Positions 1 through 8,647 of a stretch of 25,667 nt of DNA are shown here, one piece after another. The notes beneath the pieces were generated by a model that was not told where the DNA came from, did not search any database, and saw only the letters and a list, made by a program, of their open reading frames with translations. Source of the DNA: Candidatus Zixiibacteriota bacterium (GTDB lineage Bacteria; Zixibacteria; MSB-5A5; SM1-73); the NCBI GenBank assembly GCA_020341875.1, contig CP070839.1:1627456-1653122 (forward strand), given 5' to 3'. The stretch's first letter is position 1. Each line of letters starts with the position of its first letter. The position numbers were made by a program, and so were the translations under genes.

Positions 1-1
1 A

Positions 2-316
2 CCTGGTCTTCCCGTGGGTTTAGATCTCTTCAGCAGCCTCATACCCTTTATCTCACTAATGGTCATCAGCAAAGGAGTGAAGATTCGACAGAGACTGTCT
101 AAAATCGGAATTGGCTTGCTGGTTTTGTTCTCATGGCACTTCGCTGCCACGATGATTCTGTACTTGATTCTAATCGGCCAATCTCAGGCTCCGGTCTGGA
201 GGTCTGTCCTGTTACCTTCATTCAGGACCTTTCTTTATATCTTCAATCTGGTCCTGCCGTTCCTGTTGTGGTTCTACTTCCTGGGGAAGACGAGGATTAA
301 GAAAGCTGTTCTGTAG
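2..316 (+). CDS. C-terminal part of a membrane protein (5' end outside window)
   Basis: The reading frame is open to the left edge, so the GTG at 14 is probably internal and the true start lies outside the window. The visible 100-odd residues hold about three hydrophobic segments: residues near 3-18 (counting from the GTG), 33-55 and 72-90. Short basic linkers separate them (KGVKIRQR, and GKTRIKK at the end), which suits a polytopic inner-membrane protein with a positive cytoplasmic C-terminus. No catalytic motif is visible. It is the only plus-strand gene in the window and converges on folD. I do not recognise the family with confidence; a small accessory membrane protein, for example one that accompanies a sortase-like system, is only a guess. 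Confidence 0.6.
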   Translation, partial: PGLPVGLDLFSSLIPFISLMVISKGVKIRQRLSKIGIGLLVLFSWHFAATMILYLILIGQSQAPVWRSVLLPSFRTFLYIFNLVLPFLLWFYFLGKTRIKKAVL

Positions 317-411
317 CTGTTTCCTCCAAGATCTCTCCCTCCAAAAACCAAAGAGACAATCCTTTCGGCTCGCCACTCTCGCGGAACGCGGAATTCGACC
401 GATAAGACTAT

Positions 412-440
412 GGCACAGGTCCGTTAATCAAACCTGCGCC
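412..440. terminator. Hairpin between convergent genes (possible terminator)
   Basis: GGCACAGGT (412-420) and ACCTGCGCC (432-440) form a 9-bp stem with one G-U wobble and an 11-nt loop. It lies between the ends of the plus-strand membrane-protein gene and minus-strand folD. There is no clear T-run on either side, so it may not be an intrinsic terminator. The rest of 317-501 shows nothing else. Confidence 0.35.
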
Positions 441-501
441 ACAAACAGTGCTATTTCGGCTTAGGAGTCGCTGGAGCCAGCAACGACCCATTAGTATCTG
501 C

Positions 502-1398
502 TTAATCCGTTGACCGATCCGTTGACAGCATCTCACACGACCTGACCGTGTTCGAAAGAAGCATGGCGATGGTCATGGGGCCGACCCCGCCAGGCACCGG
601 CGTGATAGCCTTAGCCACCTGGCTGACAGAGTCGAAATCCACATCTCCTACCAATCTGTACCCGGACTTGGTGGACGGATCTTCTATTCTGTTAGTACCT
701 ACGTCGATCACCACCACGCCCGGCTTGACCATATCCGCGGTGACAAACTTAGCCTTGCCCATCGCCGCCACCAGAATATCGGCTTGCCTGGTGACGCTTG
801 GAAGGTCGTGGGTGCGTGTATGACACACGGTTACGGTTGCATTGCCGCCTTTCGCTTTCTGATATAGCATCGGGGCCAGCGGCCTACCGACCAGGCTGCC
901 GCGACCTAATATCACCACGTGTTTTCCGGAGGGATCATTTCCTGATCTCATCAGAAGCTCGACGATACCAAGAGGGGTGCAGGGCATAAAGGTCGGTTTG
1001 CCGGCCAGCATCATGCCCACGTTGAATGGGTGGAAGCCGTCCACGTCCTTCGTGGGATCGATGGCCAGGATCACCTTCTCCTCGCTTATCTGTTCCGGTG
1101 TGGGAAACTGCACCAAGATTCCATGGATAGTCTCTTCCCGGTTTAGCTGATCGATTTTACTTAGAAGCTCTGATTCAGGCAATTCCTGTTGGTATCTGTG
1201 GACCTCGGAGAGAATTCCCACCTTCTCGCAGGCTTTGGCCTTCATCTTCACGTAGACTTCGGAGGCGGGATTGTCTCCCACCAGCACAGCTGCTAACCCG
1301 GGCGTGCTTCCCTTGGCTTTGAGCTCCTCGATCCTCTGCTTCAGACCCTCCTTGATCTCCGTGGAGATCTTCTTGCCATCAATGATCTCTCCTGGCAT
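502..1398 (-). CDS. folD: Bifunctional methylenetetrahydrofolate dehydrogenase / methenyltetrahydrofolate cyclohydrolase
   Basis: FolD interconverts 5,10-methylene-THF and 10-formyl-THF in the cytoplasm, using NADP and supplying one-carbon units for purines and formyl-Met-tRNA. At 298 residues it is full length. Visible family motifs, in order, are YVKMKAKACEKVGI with the catalytic Lys, ILVQFPTPEQI, DVDGFHPFNVG, MPCTPLGIVELL, the nucleotide-binding GRGSLVGRPLAPML, VCHTRTHDL, and the terminal PVPGGVGPMTIAMLL. The start is ATG with AGGAG five bases upstream. It follows ymdB by 38 bases and is probably co-transcribed with it. The last 12 residues are polar and not conserved. Confidence 0.97.
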   Translation of the reverse strand: MPGEIIDGKKISTEIKEGLKQRIEELKAKGSTPGLAAVLVGDNPASEVYVKMKAKACEKVGILSEVHRYQQELPESELLSKIDQLNREETIHGILVQFPTPEQISEEKVILAIDPTKDVDGFHPFNVGMMLAGKPTFMPCTPLGIVELLMRSGNDPSGKHVVILGRGSLVGRPLAPMLYQKAKGGNATVTVCHTRTHDLPSVTRQADILVAAMGKAKFVTADMVKPGVVVIDVGTNRIEDPSTKSGYRLVGDVDFDSVSQVAKAITPVPGGVGPMTIAMLLSNTVRSCEMLSTDRSTD

Positions 1399-1436
1399 GA
1401 CTGCTCCTATGTCAAGGGTTCATCTTTGAACGTTCG

Positions 1437-2255
1437 TTAGAGGCGCCCGCTCTCTTCCTCGCCGTCTTCCGGACTGGGTATATCAATCTTGATCCGTTCG
1501 ATATCCGTTGCCTTACCGGTGTCTGGGTCGACTCCGACCAGCACGCCGGAGAACTTGACGTCCTTTCTGCCCAGCGTGAAGCGGTGGGGAATCTGCAACA
1601 GGAAACGGGCCAGGGCATCTTTGGTGTTTACGCCGATCACCGAATCGTGCGGCCCGGTCATCCCCACGTCAGTGATGTAGGCGGTCCCTGCCGGGAGGAT
1701 GGCTTCATCGGCGGTCTGCACGTGCGTATGACTTCCCAGAACGGCGCTCACTCTGCCATCCAGATAGCGTCCCAAAGCCACCTTTTCAGATGTAGCCTCA
1801 GCATGCAGATCCACGATTATGACCTTCGTCTCTCGCTTCAGCTTCTCTATCTCTTGTTCCGCCACCCGGAAGGGACAATCGATCTCCTTGATGTAAACTC
1901 TTCCCTGAATGTTCAAAACACCCACCTTCCGTCCGCTGGCCGATTCGAATACCCCCACGCCTCTTCCGGGAGCATCAGGCGGATAGTTGGCAGGTCTCAA
2001 GATGCGCCGGTCCTCATCTAAGTATGGATAAATGTCTTTTCGGTCCCAGATATGATTGCCGCTGGTCAGGCAATCCACACCGTAAGAATGGATTTTCTTG
2101 GCTATTTCCTTAGTCAGACCGAATCCCCCGGCAGCGTTTTCTACGTTGGCTATGACGAAATCTATCTGGTGGGTTCTCAAAAGGTCGGGCAGAAGCTGGG
2201 AGACCGCCCATCTTCCCGGTTTTCCCACAATGTCTGCTACGAACAGTATATTCAA
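1437..2255 (-). CDS. ymdB: YmdB-type metallophosphoesterase (TIGR00282 family)
   Basis: The protein is a 272-residue calcineurin-like phosphoesterase. The metal-binding and active-site motifs are all present: FVADIVGKPGR at the N-terminus, NVENAAGG, GNHIWDRKD, VDLHAEATSEK, GSHTHVQTADE, and YITDVGMTGPHDSVIG. Characterised relatives such as Bacillus YmdB hydrolyse 2',3'- and 3',5'-cyclic nucleotides and affect biofilm and motility decisions; activity here is inferred. The start is TTG, preceded by AGGA seven bases upstream. It lies between rny and folD, an order common to many bacteria, and a 195-base spacer with hairpins separates it from rny. The last 15 residues are acidic and non-conserved. 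Confidence 0.93.
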   Translation of the reverse strand: MNILFVADIVGKPGRWAVSQLLPDLLRTHQIDFVIANVENAAGGFGLTKEIAKKIHSYGVDCLTSGNHIWDRKDIYPYLDEDRRILRPANYPPDAPGRGVGVFESASGRKVGVLNIQGRVYIKEIDCPFRVAEQEIEKLKRETKVIIVDLHAEATSEKVALGRYLDGRVSAVLGSHTHVQTADEAILPAGTAYITDVGMTGPHDSVIGVNTKDALARFLLQIPHRFTLGRKDVKFSGVLVGVDPDTGKATDIERIKIDIPSPEDGEEESGRL

Positions 2256-2353
2256 ATCGCGATCCTGAATTGAGGTTGTTATATGTACCCGCCGAGCTGC
2301 GCGAAACTTCCGTGAAGACGCAACGAAGTCTTATCCAGATCGAAATAGAATGA

Positions 2354-2377
2354 CCGGTCTCCGGGGTCTGAGACCGG
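2354..2377 (-). other. Strong hairpin in the rny-ymdB spacer
   Basis: CCGGTCTC and GAGACCGG form a perfect 8-bp stem around an 8-nt loop. A second potential pairing, AGCGAC with GTCGCT, lies nearer rny (about 2398-2432) and encloses a longer loop. The tail lacks a T-run, so this looks more like a processing or stability element, or part of an undescribed leader of ymdB, than a classical terminator. Confidence 0.45.
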
Positions 2378-2450
2378 GCGTCTACAGGTTCTGTGGGAGC
2401 GACGCTGCGCTTTGCCTTGCCGGTAGGGTCGCTTCGAATCTCCCTCGTTT

Positions 2451-4013
2451 CTACTTGGCGTAGTCAACGGCTCTGGTCTCTCGTATCACGGTGACCCTGA
2501 TTTGCCCGGGATACTCCAACTCCGCTTCGATCTTTTTGGCCATTTCATTGGCCATCTCCATGGCTTCCTTGTCACTTATTCGCTCGTGCTCAACGATGAC
2601 CCTGATCTCGCGCCCAGCCTGGATGGCGTAGGATTTGGCCACACCCTTGAAGGAATCGGCCAGCTCCTCCAGCTTGTCTAAGCGTTTAATATATCCTTCC
2701 AGGGTTTCCCGTCGGGCACCCGGTCTTGCTCCGGAGATAGCATCCGCCGCTTGAACCAGAACCGAGTAGGCAGACTCCGAGATGACGTCTTCGTGGTGGG
2801 AGGCGATGGCGTTCAATACCATCGGATTCTCTCCGAACTTCTGAGCTACGTTATAGCCAATCTGGGTATGTGTACCTTCCGTCTCCCGATCCACCGCTTT
2901 GCCCACGTCATGCAGGAGACCGGCTCTTTTGGCCAGATTGGGATCCAAACCCAACTCCGCCGCCATCAGCCCGGTCAGGAATGCCACCTCTTTGCTGTGT
3001 TGGAGAACGTTTTGACCGTAGCTGGTTCGGAACTGAAGCTTGCCCAAAAGCTTTACCAACTCAGGGTGAATCCCGTGAATTCCCACGTCAAAGGAGGCCT
3101 GTTCCCCGGTCTCACGAATGATGACCTCCATCTCCTTCTCCGCTTTCGAGACCACCTCCTCGATGCGCGCGGGATGAATCCGTCCATCCTGGATCAACTT
3201 CTCCAGGGCCATCCGGGCCACTTCTCTTCTTATGGGGTCATACCCCGAGAGTATCACCGCTTCCGGCGTATCGTCCACAATCACGTCGATGCCGGTGGCG
3301 GTCTCAAACGAGCGAATGTTCCGTCCTTCTCTACCGATGATGCGTCCTTTCATCTCCTCGTTGGGAAGACTGACCACGGATACGGTCGACTCAACCGTGT
3401 GATCCGCCGCACATCTCTGAACGGCGGATATGATGATGTTTTTGGCTTCCTTTTCTGCGGTCTGCTCGGCCTGTTCCTTGATCTCCTTGATCAGCTGCGC
3501 TGCCTCCTGGCGGGCCCGGCTCTCCAGGTTCTCCATCAAGAGTTTCTTCGCCTCCTCGGAGGTCATCTGGGCTATCTTCTCCAGCTGTTTGTTCTGATCG
3601 GAGATCAGCCGCTCCAATTCATCGTTTCTGTGTCGAACCGCCTTCTCCCTGGCGAACAGCACTTTATCCCGATTTTGTATCTCTCTCTCTTTCTTGGCCA
3701 GGATATCCACCTTGCGGTCCAAGTTCGTTTCCCTGTCGGCAAGCCTCTTTTCCAGCCGGCCAAACTCTGACTTTTTTGCCTGAAGCTCCTTTTCGAAATT
3801 GACTTTGGCCTTGAACCACTCGTCCCTGGCCTCCAGAGTCGCCTCTTTCCTCTTGATTTGCGCCTCTTTTTCCGCCTCCTCGACGATCTTCTTGGCCAGT
3901 TCGTCAGCCTTGCCCAGCTTTATCTCGCCTATCCGGCGGCTGATAAACCATCCCAAAAGGAAGGTCAAAACCGCCACACCTGCCGCTGCAACGATGATAG
4001 TCAGATTGCTCAT
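2451..4013 (-). CDS. rny: Ribonuclease Y
   Basis: RNase Y is a membrane-anchored endoribonuclease that starts mRNA decay. From the ATG at 4013 it has 520 residues, the usual length. Domains in order: one N-terminal transmembrane helix (IIVAAAGVAVLTFLLGWFI), a long coiled coil to about residue 200 rich in Lys/Glu, a KH RNA-binding domain with GRIIGREGRNIRSFE, and an HD domain with HDVGKAVD and the downstream HHED. The frame opens nine codons earlier at 4040, but AAGGAG sits eight bases before the 4013 ATG, so I prefer that start. It lies downstream of zapA and a structured intergenic element, and upstream of ymdB. Confidence 0.97.
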   Translation of the reverse strand: MSNLTIIVAAAGVAVLTFLLGWFISRRIGEIKLGKADELAKKIVEEAEKEAQIKRKEATLEARDEWFKAKVNFEKELQAKKSEFGRLEKRLADRETNLDRKVDILAKKEREIQNRDKVLFAREKAVRHRNDELERLISDQNKQLEKIAQMTSEEAKKLLMENLESRARQEAAQLIKEIKEQAEQTAEKEAKNIIISAVQRCAADHTVESTVSVVSLPNEEMKGRIIGREGRNIRSFETATGIDVIVDDTPEAVILSGYDPIRREVARMALEKLIQDGRIHPARIEEVVSKAEKEMEVIIRETGEQASFDVGIHGIHPELVKLLGKLQFRTSYGQNVLQHSKEVAFLTGLMAAELGLDPNLAKRAGLLHDVGKAVDRETEGTHTQIGYNVAQKFGENPMVLNAIASHHEDVISESAYSVLVQAADAISGARPGARRETLEGYIKRLDKLEELADSFKGVAKSYAIQAGREIRVIVEHERISDKEAMEMANEMAKKIEAELEYPGQIRVTVIRETRAVDYAK

Positions 4014-4055
4014 ACCTGCTTCTCCTTCTTGGTGGATCACGCGGATCCTATATGT

Positions 4056-4151
4056 AAAAACCCCACTTGTGTTTCTGACCCTGCCTCCGCCAGGCCGTCT
4101 TAACCCTCAAAAGGACCTTAAGAGACAAAATCAGCTAAGCAAAAAGTGGGG
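4056..4151 (-). ncRNA. Candidate structured RNA or attenuator between zapA and rny (possible 6S-like)
   Basis: In the RNA sense, CCCCACTT (4151-4144) pairs perfectly with AAGTGGGG (4068-4061), and the stem is followed at once by five T. The 75-nt interior can form CTGA/TCAG enclosing two hairpins: GTC(TC)TTAA with TTAAGAC, capped by CCT/AGG, and GCCT/AGGC around GGCGG. The whole resembles a branched RNA ending in an intrinsic terminator. The slot immediately after zapA is the classical position of ssrS (6S RNA), but about 95 nt is much shorter than the usual 160-200. It could instead be a cis-acting leader of rny. I cannot match it to a named family. Confidence 0.45.
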
Positions 4152-4171
4152 ATAAGAAACAAAGAAGAACT

Positions 4172-4474
4172 TTAGACGTCTTCGGAATCGACTGAGCTTT
4201 CCAACTGTTCAAGAAGCGATTGCGATCTCTCCTCTATGCCAAGAAGCTTCTTTTCCTTGTCGGTTCTTTCTTTGAACAATTCATCGGTTATGCTCATGGC
4301 TGCCAGAACCGCCACCCTCAAAGGGAGTTTATTAGACATTCTCTCGCACACTTCCTTCATCTTCTGGTCTACGTATCCGGCAACCTCCTGGATATAACCA
4401 GCGTCTGCATCTCCTTTAATAGGATAGTCTTCGCCAAAGATATTCACTTTAACCGATTGCTTTTTGTCCTGCAT
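4172..4474 (-). CDS. zapA: Cell division protein ZapA
   Basis: ZapA binds and bundles FtsZ filaments at the division ring. The 100-residue protein has the family layout. A small N-terminal beta-alpha domain carries SVKVNIFGEDYPIKGD. It is followed by YIQEVAGYVDQKMKEV and VAVLAAMSITDELF. The C-terminus is a dimer-forming coiled coil rich in Lys/Glu. The ATG has no obvious Shine-Dalgarno sequence; the bases just upstream are pyrimidine-rich. A sigma-70-type promoter lies about 90 bases upstream. It is flanked by a zapB-like gene upstream and the structured element and rny downstream. Confidence 0.92.
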   Translation of the reverse strand: MQDKKQSVKVNIFGEDYPIKGDADAGYIQEVAGYVDQKMKEVCERMSNKLPLRVAVLAAMSITDELFKERTDKEKKLLGIEERSQSLLEQLESSVDSEDV

Positions 4475-4561
4475 AACGCCAAGTCAGTCAAAAAGAAGAG
4501 TTCTAAAATCTAGTTTGTTTTCTTTCCCCACCAACCAAAACGTCAGTAACACTCAACCAAC

Positions 4562-4591
4562 ATACTACGAAAACTCCACAGCGTTTGTCAA
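4562..4591 (-). promoter_or_regulatory. Sigma-70-type promoter for zapA (and possibly the RNA element and rny)
   Basis: A consensus -35 box TTGACA (4591-4586) and a -10 box TAGTAT (4567-4562) are separated by 18 bases. Transcription would begin near 4555, about 80 bases before zapA. The GC-rich stretch just upstream (about 4670-4710) can form GGGCG/CGCCC at 4677-4693 and may end transcription from the zapB-like gene, though no T-run follows. Confidence 0.7.
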
Positions 4592-4729
4592 GCAAAATCA
4601 TCGGATACTGAGAGCCCCGGGGGTGAAGCCTGCCGACTGCATCCAGGTCGCTGTCGCCGTCTCGTCTCAGCGGAAGGGGCGACTCAGGCGCCCGGCCCGG
4701 CCGGCCCACCTACCCGTTCGAAGCAGCGT

Positions 4730-5014
4730 TTAACCTCCAGCCTCAAACGGCACCAGCCTCTCCAGGAGCTTCTCCAGCCGTCTTTTGATCTCCTTCTTCT
4801 TCTTTTCAAAATCGCGTTCTCTGCTGGCAAACTCTTTCTTGAGTTTCTCTGCCTCAGAGCCTAAGCTCTTGCTGCCCTTCTGGAAATTACTTATCTGATC
4901 TTCTAACTGTCTGTAAGAAGTGGTGATTTCCTGGTTCTCCGCTTTCAGCTTGTTGATCAGCTCCACCGTCTGTCTGATCTTCTCTTCCAGCTTTTCGAAA
5001 TTCTCTAACTGCAT
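4730..5014 (-). CDS. ZapB-like coiled-coil protein
   Basis: This 94-residue protein is almost entirely predicted coiled coil, very rich in Glu and Lys, with heptad-like runs such as KLEEKIRQTVELINKLKAE and ENQEITTSYRQLEDQI. It has no Cys, no membrane segment and no enzymatic motif. Size, composition and position (between pheT and zapA) match ZapB-like division proteins, which join ZapA and MatP at the Z-ring in gammaproteobacteria. Coiled-coil similarity is weak evidence of orthology, so I leave the symbol empty. The ATG lacks a clear Shine-Dalgarno sequence. A weak TTGCGT-N17-TATGTT pair lies in the 101-base gap behind pheT. Confidence 0.7.
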   Translation of the reverse strand: MQLENFEKLEEKIRQTVELINKLKAENQEITTSYRQLEDQISNFQKGSKSLGSEAEKLKKEFASRERDFEKKKKEIKRRLEKLLERLVPFEAGG

Positions 5015-5115
5015 AACCGGTAGCTTTGGTTTTTCTTAGATACCGCTTCCTGCCTATTTACAGCTTTAACATATGCCCAAATGGACTTAGACGCAAGCTA
5101 AAAAGCACATTCTAC

Positions 5116-7491
5116 TCAACTTCTAAGCGTGGCACCGAAGGTTCTCTCCAGCTCCGAGATCACCTTTCGGTGAATTTCATCCACCTCCCCGTCGGTTAGC
5201 GTTTTCTCCTGCGAGCGATAGCAGATGGAGTAGGCCAGGCTCTTCTTGCCCGCAGGAACCTGTCTTCCCCTGTAAACGTCGAACAGAACGATACTCTCTA
5301 ATAGATCTCCGCCCACCTCTTTTATCTTGTCCTCAATGGCCTTAGAAAGCAGCGACTCATCCACCACTACCGCCACATCCCGATCCGCCGGTGGAAACTT
5401 GGGTAGAGAGGAAAACCGTCGAGTTTTCGGCACGCGGGCAGCCATCTTCTCAAAATCCAGTTCTGCCCAGAAGACCTTCTCCTTGACTCCGAAGATGTCC
5501 ATCACCCTTTGGGATAGCTCGCCGATGAAACCGATCGGTTCACCTGCCGTTTGAACCTGAAAGCACCTGCCCGACTCCAGGATTCCCTTATCGCCGGGAT
5601 TCAGTTCAAAAGGTAGTGAAAGCGCCTCGAAGAGCCCTGCGACAGTCCCTTTCAGATCAAACAGATCTATCTCCGCTTCTTCGGATTCCCAATGACGGGG
5701 CTCTCTGGTTCCGGAGAGTGCTAGGCCCAGATGGAGTCTTTCCTCTGGCCGGTCGCCTTCGAGCCAAAACACCTTTCCCAGCTCAAATATCCTTAGGTCT
5801 TTCTCCAGGCGATTTTTATTTCGAGCCACCACCAAAAGGAGATTGTGGGCCAGCGTAGAGGAGAGAACTGACAGATCCTGGCTAAGGGGATTCCTTATGT
5901 GGATGGGCCCTACCTCCTCATTCAGTTTCTCCAGCATCTCCGGGTCCACAAGATTGTTGGTTATCGCCTCAAAGAACCCCCTTCCCACCATGAACTCCTT
6001 GACTCTGCGCGAAACCTGGTCCTCCCAATGAACCTCTGTCACCAACCCTCCACCCGCTCTCAGGGTGGTCTCTATGTTGTCATATCCGTGTATGCGGGCT
6101 ATCTCCTCGATTAGGTCCATCTCCCTGGTGAGGTCGGGTCTGAAGCTGGGAACCTCGACCTCCAGGTCTCCGTTCTCCCTGGCCGGAAGATCCAGCGAGG
6201 CCAGTATGTTCTTGATCCGTTCGGCCGCCAGGTTCGTGCTTAGAATCTGGTTGACCCTTTTCGGCCGGAGAACCACTTTCACCGGGTGGATTGGCGCCGG
6301 ATAGTTGTCCACCACGCCCTTGAGCACTTCTCCTTCTGCCAGATCCTGCATAAGCGCGGCAGCCCGATCAAGGGCCTTGATCACGCCGTTGGGATCGGCA
6401 CCTCTCTCAAACCTCTGGGATGACTCCGTGGATATTCCCAGAAACATTCGTCCTCTCCGAATCACCCTGGGATCGAAGTAAGCGCTCTCCAGAAGCACTG
6501 TCCTGGTATCCGGGCTGACCTCGCTTTCCAGTCCTCCCATTATCCCTCCGATGGCCACCGGCTTTGTTCCATCGGTGATCAGCAGGACCTCTTTGTTCAG
6601 CGTGCGCTCAACGTCGTCCAAGGTAACGAACTTCTCCCCCTCCTGCGCCCTTCTGACCACCACCTTCTTCGTCTGGAAGAGCCGATAGTCAAAGGCGTGC
6701 AGGGGGTGTCCCAGCTCTAACATCACCAGATTGGTTATATCCACCACATTGTTTATGGGACGCATACCGGCAGCGTAGAGCTTTCTCTTGAGCCAGAAGG
6801 GAGATTCCTTTATAACGATGCCCTCGATCACCCGGGCGGCGTATCTGGGACAGCCTGCCGGATCGGCAATCTCCACCTGCACCCGGTCTTGAGCCACCTC
6901 AGCTACTTCGCGCAGATTTATCTCACTCCTCTTGAGTTGACTTCCACACAGGGCCGCCACCTCCCTGGCCACCCCCAGGACGGAAAGGCAGTCCGGCCGG
7001 TTGGGAGTGAGGTCCAAATCCAGGACGTAGTCTTCCAGCTCCAGCGCCGAGGATATGGGCTCTCCCACCTTGAGATCCGAATCCAGAATCATGATACCGG
7101 CCTCATCCTCGCCGATTTCGAGCTCCTTCTCGGAGCAGATCATTCCGAAGGAATCCACACCCCTCAGAGAGCTCTTGGTGATCTGAATTCCTCCGGGAAG
7201 CTCGGCACCGATCAGGGCCACCGGCACCTTGGCCTTGGCCTCGACATTGGGGGCACCGCACACGATCTGTAGATTCTCTGATCCAACCCCCACGTCGCAT
7301 ACGGACAGCTTGTCTGCCCGGGGGTGCTTGGATACCTTTCTTACCTCTCCCACCACCACCTTGTCCAGACCCTGCCCCAGGGCCGTGATGGTCTCAACCT
7401 CCAGCCCGGCGTCGGTAATTCGCCTGGCCAGCTCCTCGACCGGCAGGTCGAAATCGACGAACTCCTTAAGCCATCTGACGCTTGCTTTCAT
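5116..7491 (-). CDS. pheT: Phenylalanyl-tRNA synthetase beta subunit
   Basis: The beta subunit of the (alpha-beta)2 PheRS carries editing and tRNA-binding functions. At 791 residues it is full length. In order it shows the N-terminal MKASVRWLKEFVDFDLPVEEL, an EMAP/OB tRNA-binding domain near residues 40-150 (VVVGEVRKVSKHPRADKLSV, IVCGAPN), and the B3/B4 editing domain (DLTPNRPDCLSVLGVAREVA, NNVVDITNLVMLELGHPLHAFD). These are followed by the B5 domain, the catalytic-like core (STESSQRFERGADP, IEEIARIHGYDNI), and a C-terminal ferredoxin-fold anticodon-binding domain (KFPPADRDVAVVVDE). Its ATG lies a few bases past the pheS stop, so the two are translated from one message. Confidence 0.98.
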   Translation of the reverse strand: MKASVRWLKEFVDFDLPVEELARRITDAGLEVETITALGQGLDKVVVGEVRKVSKHPRADKLSVCDVGVGSENLQIVCGAPNVEAKAKVPVALIGAELPGGIQITKSSLRGVDSFGMICSEKELEIGEDEAGIMILDSDLKVGEPISSALELEDYVLDLDLTPNRPDCLSVLGVAREVAALCGSQLKRSEINLREVAEVAQDRVQVEIADPAGCPRYAARVIEGIVIKESPFWLKRKLYAAGMRPINNVVDITNLVMLELGHPLHAFDYRLFQTKKVVVRRAQEGEKFVTLDDVERTLNKEVLLITDGTKPVAIGGIMGGLESEVSPDTRTVLLESAYFDPRVIRRGRMFLGISTESSQRFERGADPNGVIKALDRAAALMQDLAEGEVLKGVVDNYPAPIHPVKVVLRPKRVNQILSTNLAAERIKNILASLDLPARENGDLEVEVPSFRPDLTREMDLIEEIARIHGYDNIETTLRAGGGLVTEVHWEDQVSRRVKEFMVGRGFFEAITNNLVDPEMLEKLNEEVGPIHIRNPLSQDLSVLSSTLAHNLLLVVARNKNRLEKDLRIFELGKVFWLEGDRPEERLHLGLALSGTREPRHWESEEAEIDLFDLKGTVAGLFEALSLPFELNPGDKGILESGRCFQVQTAGEPIGFIGELSQRVMDIFGVKEKVFWAELDFEKMAARVPKTRRFSSLPKFPPADRDVAVVVDESLLSKAIEDKIKEVGGDLLESIVLFDVYRGRQVPAGKKSLAYSICYRSQEKTLTDGEVDEIHRKVISELERTFGATLRS

Positions 7492-7492
7492 T

Positions 7493-8521
7493 CTAAAATT
7501 GCCTCAAGAATCTCAGATCGTTTTCAAAAAAGAGCCTGATATCGTCAATCCGATACTTAAGCATGGCGATCCGCTCTATTCCCAGTCCAAACGCATAGCC
7601 TGAGTAAACCTCGGGATCATACCCCACTGCTTTGAATACCTCCGGATCGATCATGCCAGCCCCCAAGATCTCCAACCACCCCTTCTGTTTGCACACGCCA
7701 CAGCCCTTCCCGCCGCAGATCACACAGGAGATGTCCACCTCTGCGGAAGGCTCGGTGAAGGGAAAGAAGGAGGCCCTGAATCGCAAGGACACGTCCTTTC
7801 CAAACAGCTCCCAAACGAAGGCCGAAAGAACCCCCTTAAGGTCGGCAAAGGTGACGTCGGTGTCTACATAAAACCCTTCTACTTGATGAAAGGTACAGAA
7901 GCTCCGCGCGTTTATGGCTTCGTTGCGGTAACATCTTCCCGGAGCGATGATCTTCACCGGGGGCTTCCTTTTCTCAAATACCCTCACCTGGACCGGAGAG
8001 GTGTGGGTGCGAAGCAGGAGATCGTCTTTTATGTAGAATGTGTCCTGCATGTCCCTGGCCGGGTGGTCGGGAGGGAAGTTGAGGGCGGAGAAGTTGTAAT
8101 AGTCGGTCTCCACATCCGGGCCTCTGGCTATTTCGAAACCCATACCGTAGAATATCTCTGTGACCCTGTCGTTTACCTGGGTGATCGGGTGGTGCTTTCC
8201 CTGCCATCCACCTCTGCCGGGAAGCGTGTAGTCAAAAAACTCCCCCTCCTGCCCTACCGCGACCTCGAGTTCCTTCATTCTGGTTGACAGGGCCAGTTCC
8301 AGGTTGCCTTTGAGCTGGTTGGACAACTGCCCCAAAACAGGACGCTCTTTTTCAGAGAAATCCTTCAGGCCCTTCAGAAGCGAGGTGATGCTCCCCTTTC
8401 TCCCCAGGTATTTGATCCTGACCTGGTCTAAGCTTCCAAGCTCGTTCGCCCCCTTGATCTCCTGAAGAGCTTCCTTCCGGATCTGCTCTACAGACTTTTT
8501 GAATTCGGTTGCGCTTGTCAT
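7493..8521 (-). CDS. pheS: Phenylalanyl-tRNA synthetase alpha subunit
   Basis: The alpha subunit holds the class II catalytic site that charges tRNA-Phe. An N-terminal helical arm is followed by the core, with DYTLPGRGGWQGKHHPIT, GFEIARGPDVETDYYNF, LLLRTHTSPVQVRVF, ARSFCTFHQVEGFYVD and GLGIERIAMLKY (motif 3). A CVICGGKGCGVC segment near the C-terminus is a zinc-knuckle-like insertion seen in many bacterial PheS. Two starts are possible: TTG at 8542 (349 residues) or ATG at 8521 (342 residues). Neither has a clear Shine-Dalgarno sequence; I choose the ATG because MTSATEF fits the family N-terminus better. It is followed directly by pheT. Confidence 0.95.
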   Translation of the reverse strand: MTSATEFKKSVEQIRKEALQEIKGANELGSLDQVRIKYLGRKGSITSLLKGLKDFSEKERPVLGQLSNQLKGNLELALSTRMKELEVAVGQEGEFFDYTLPGRGGWQGKHHPITQVNDRVTEIFYGMGFEIARGPDVETDYYNFSALNFPPDHPARDMQDTFYIKDDLLLRTHTSPVQVRVFEKRKPPVKIIAPGRCYRNEAINARSFCTFHQVEGFYVDTDVTFADLKGVLSAFVWELFGKDVSLRFRASFFPFTEPSAEVDISCVICGGKGCGVCKQKGWLEILGAGMIDPEVFKAVGYDPEVYSGYAFGLGIERIAMLKYRIDDIRLFFENDLRFLRQF

Positions 8522-8647
8522 AGGACAAGAAATAAAAGCCAAGGTTAATGACTGACCTATCCGATGGATAAGACTCTCAAAGCCGGCTCAAGGAACCGAC
8601 CTGTGAAGTCAGAAAAGAAAACCAAAACGAACCTTGTAAAGATACAC

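Noticed and set aside
2751..3770. 339-codon plus-strand ORF
   Set aside because: It lies entirely antisense to rny, whose domains are intact, and its composition is that of a mirror frame of a coiled-coil gene.
8581..8593. 13-base repeat AGCCGGCTCAAGG shared with 21495-21507
   Set aside because: Several 13-base matches are expected by chance in a window of this size, and the contexts differ.
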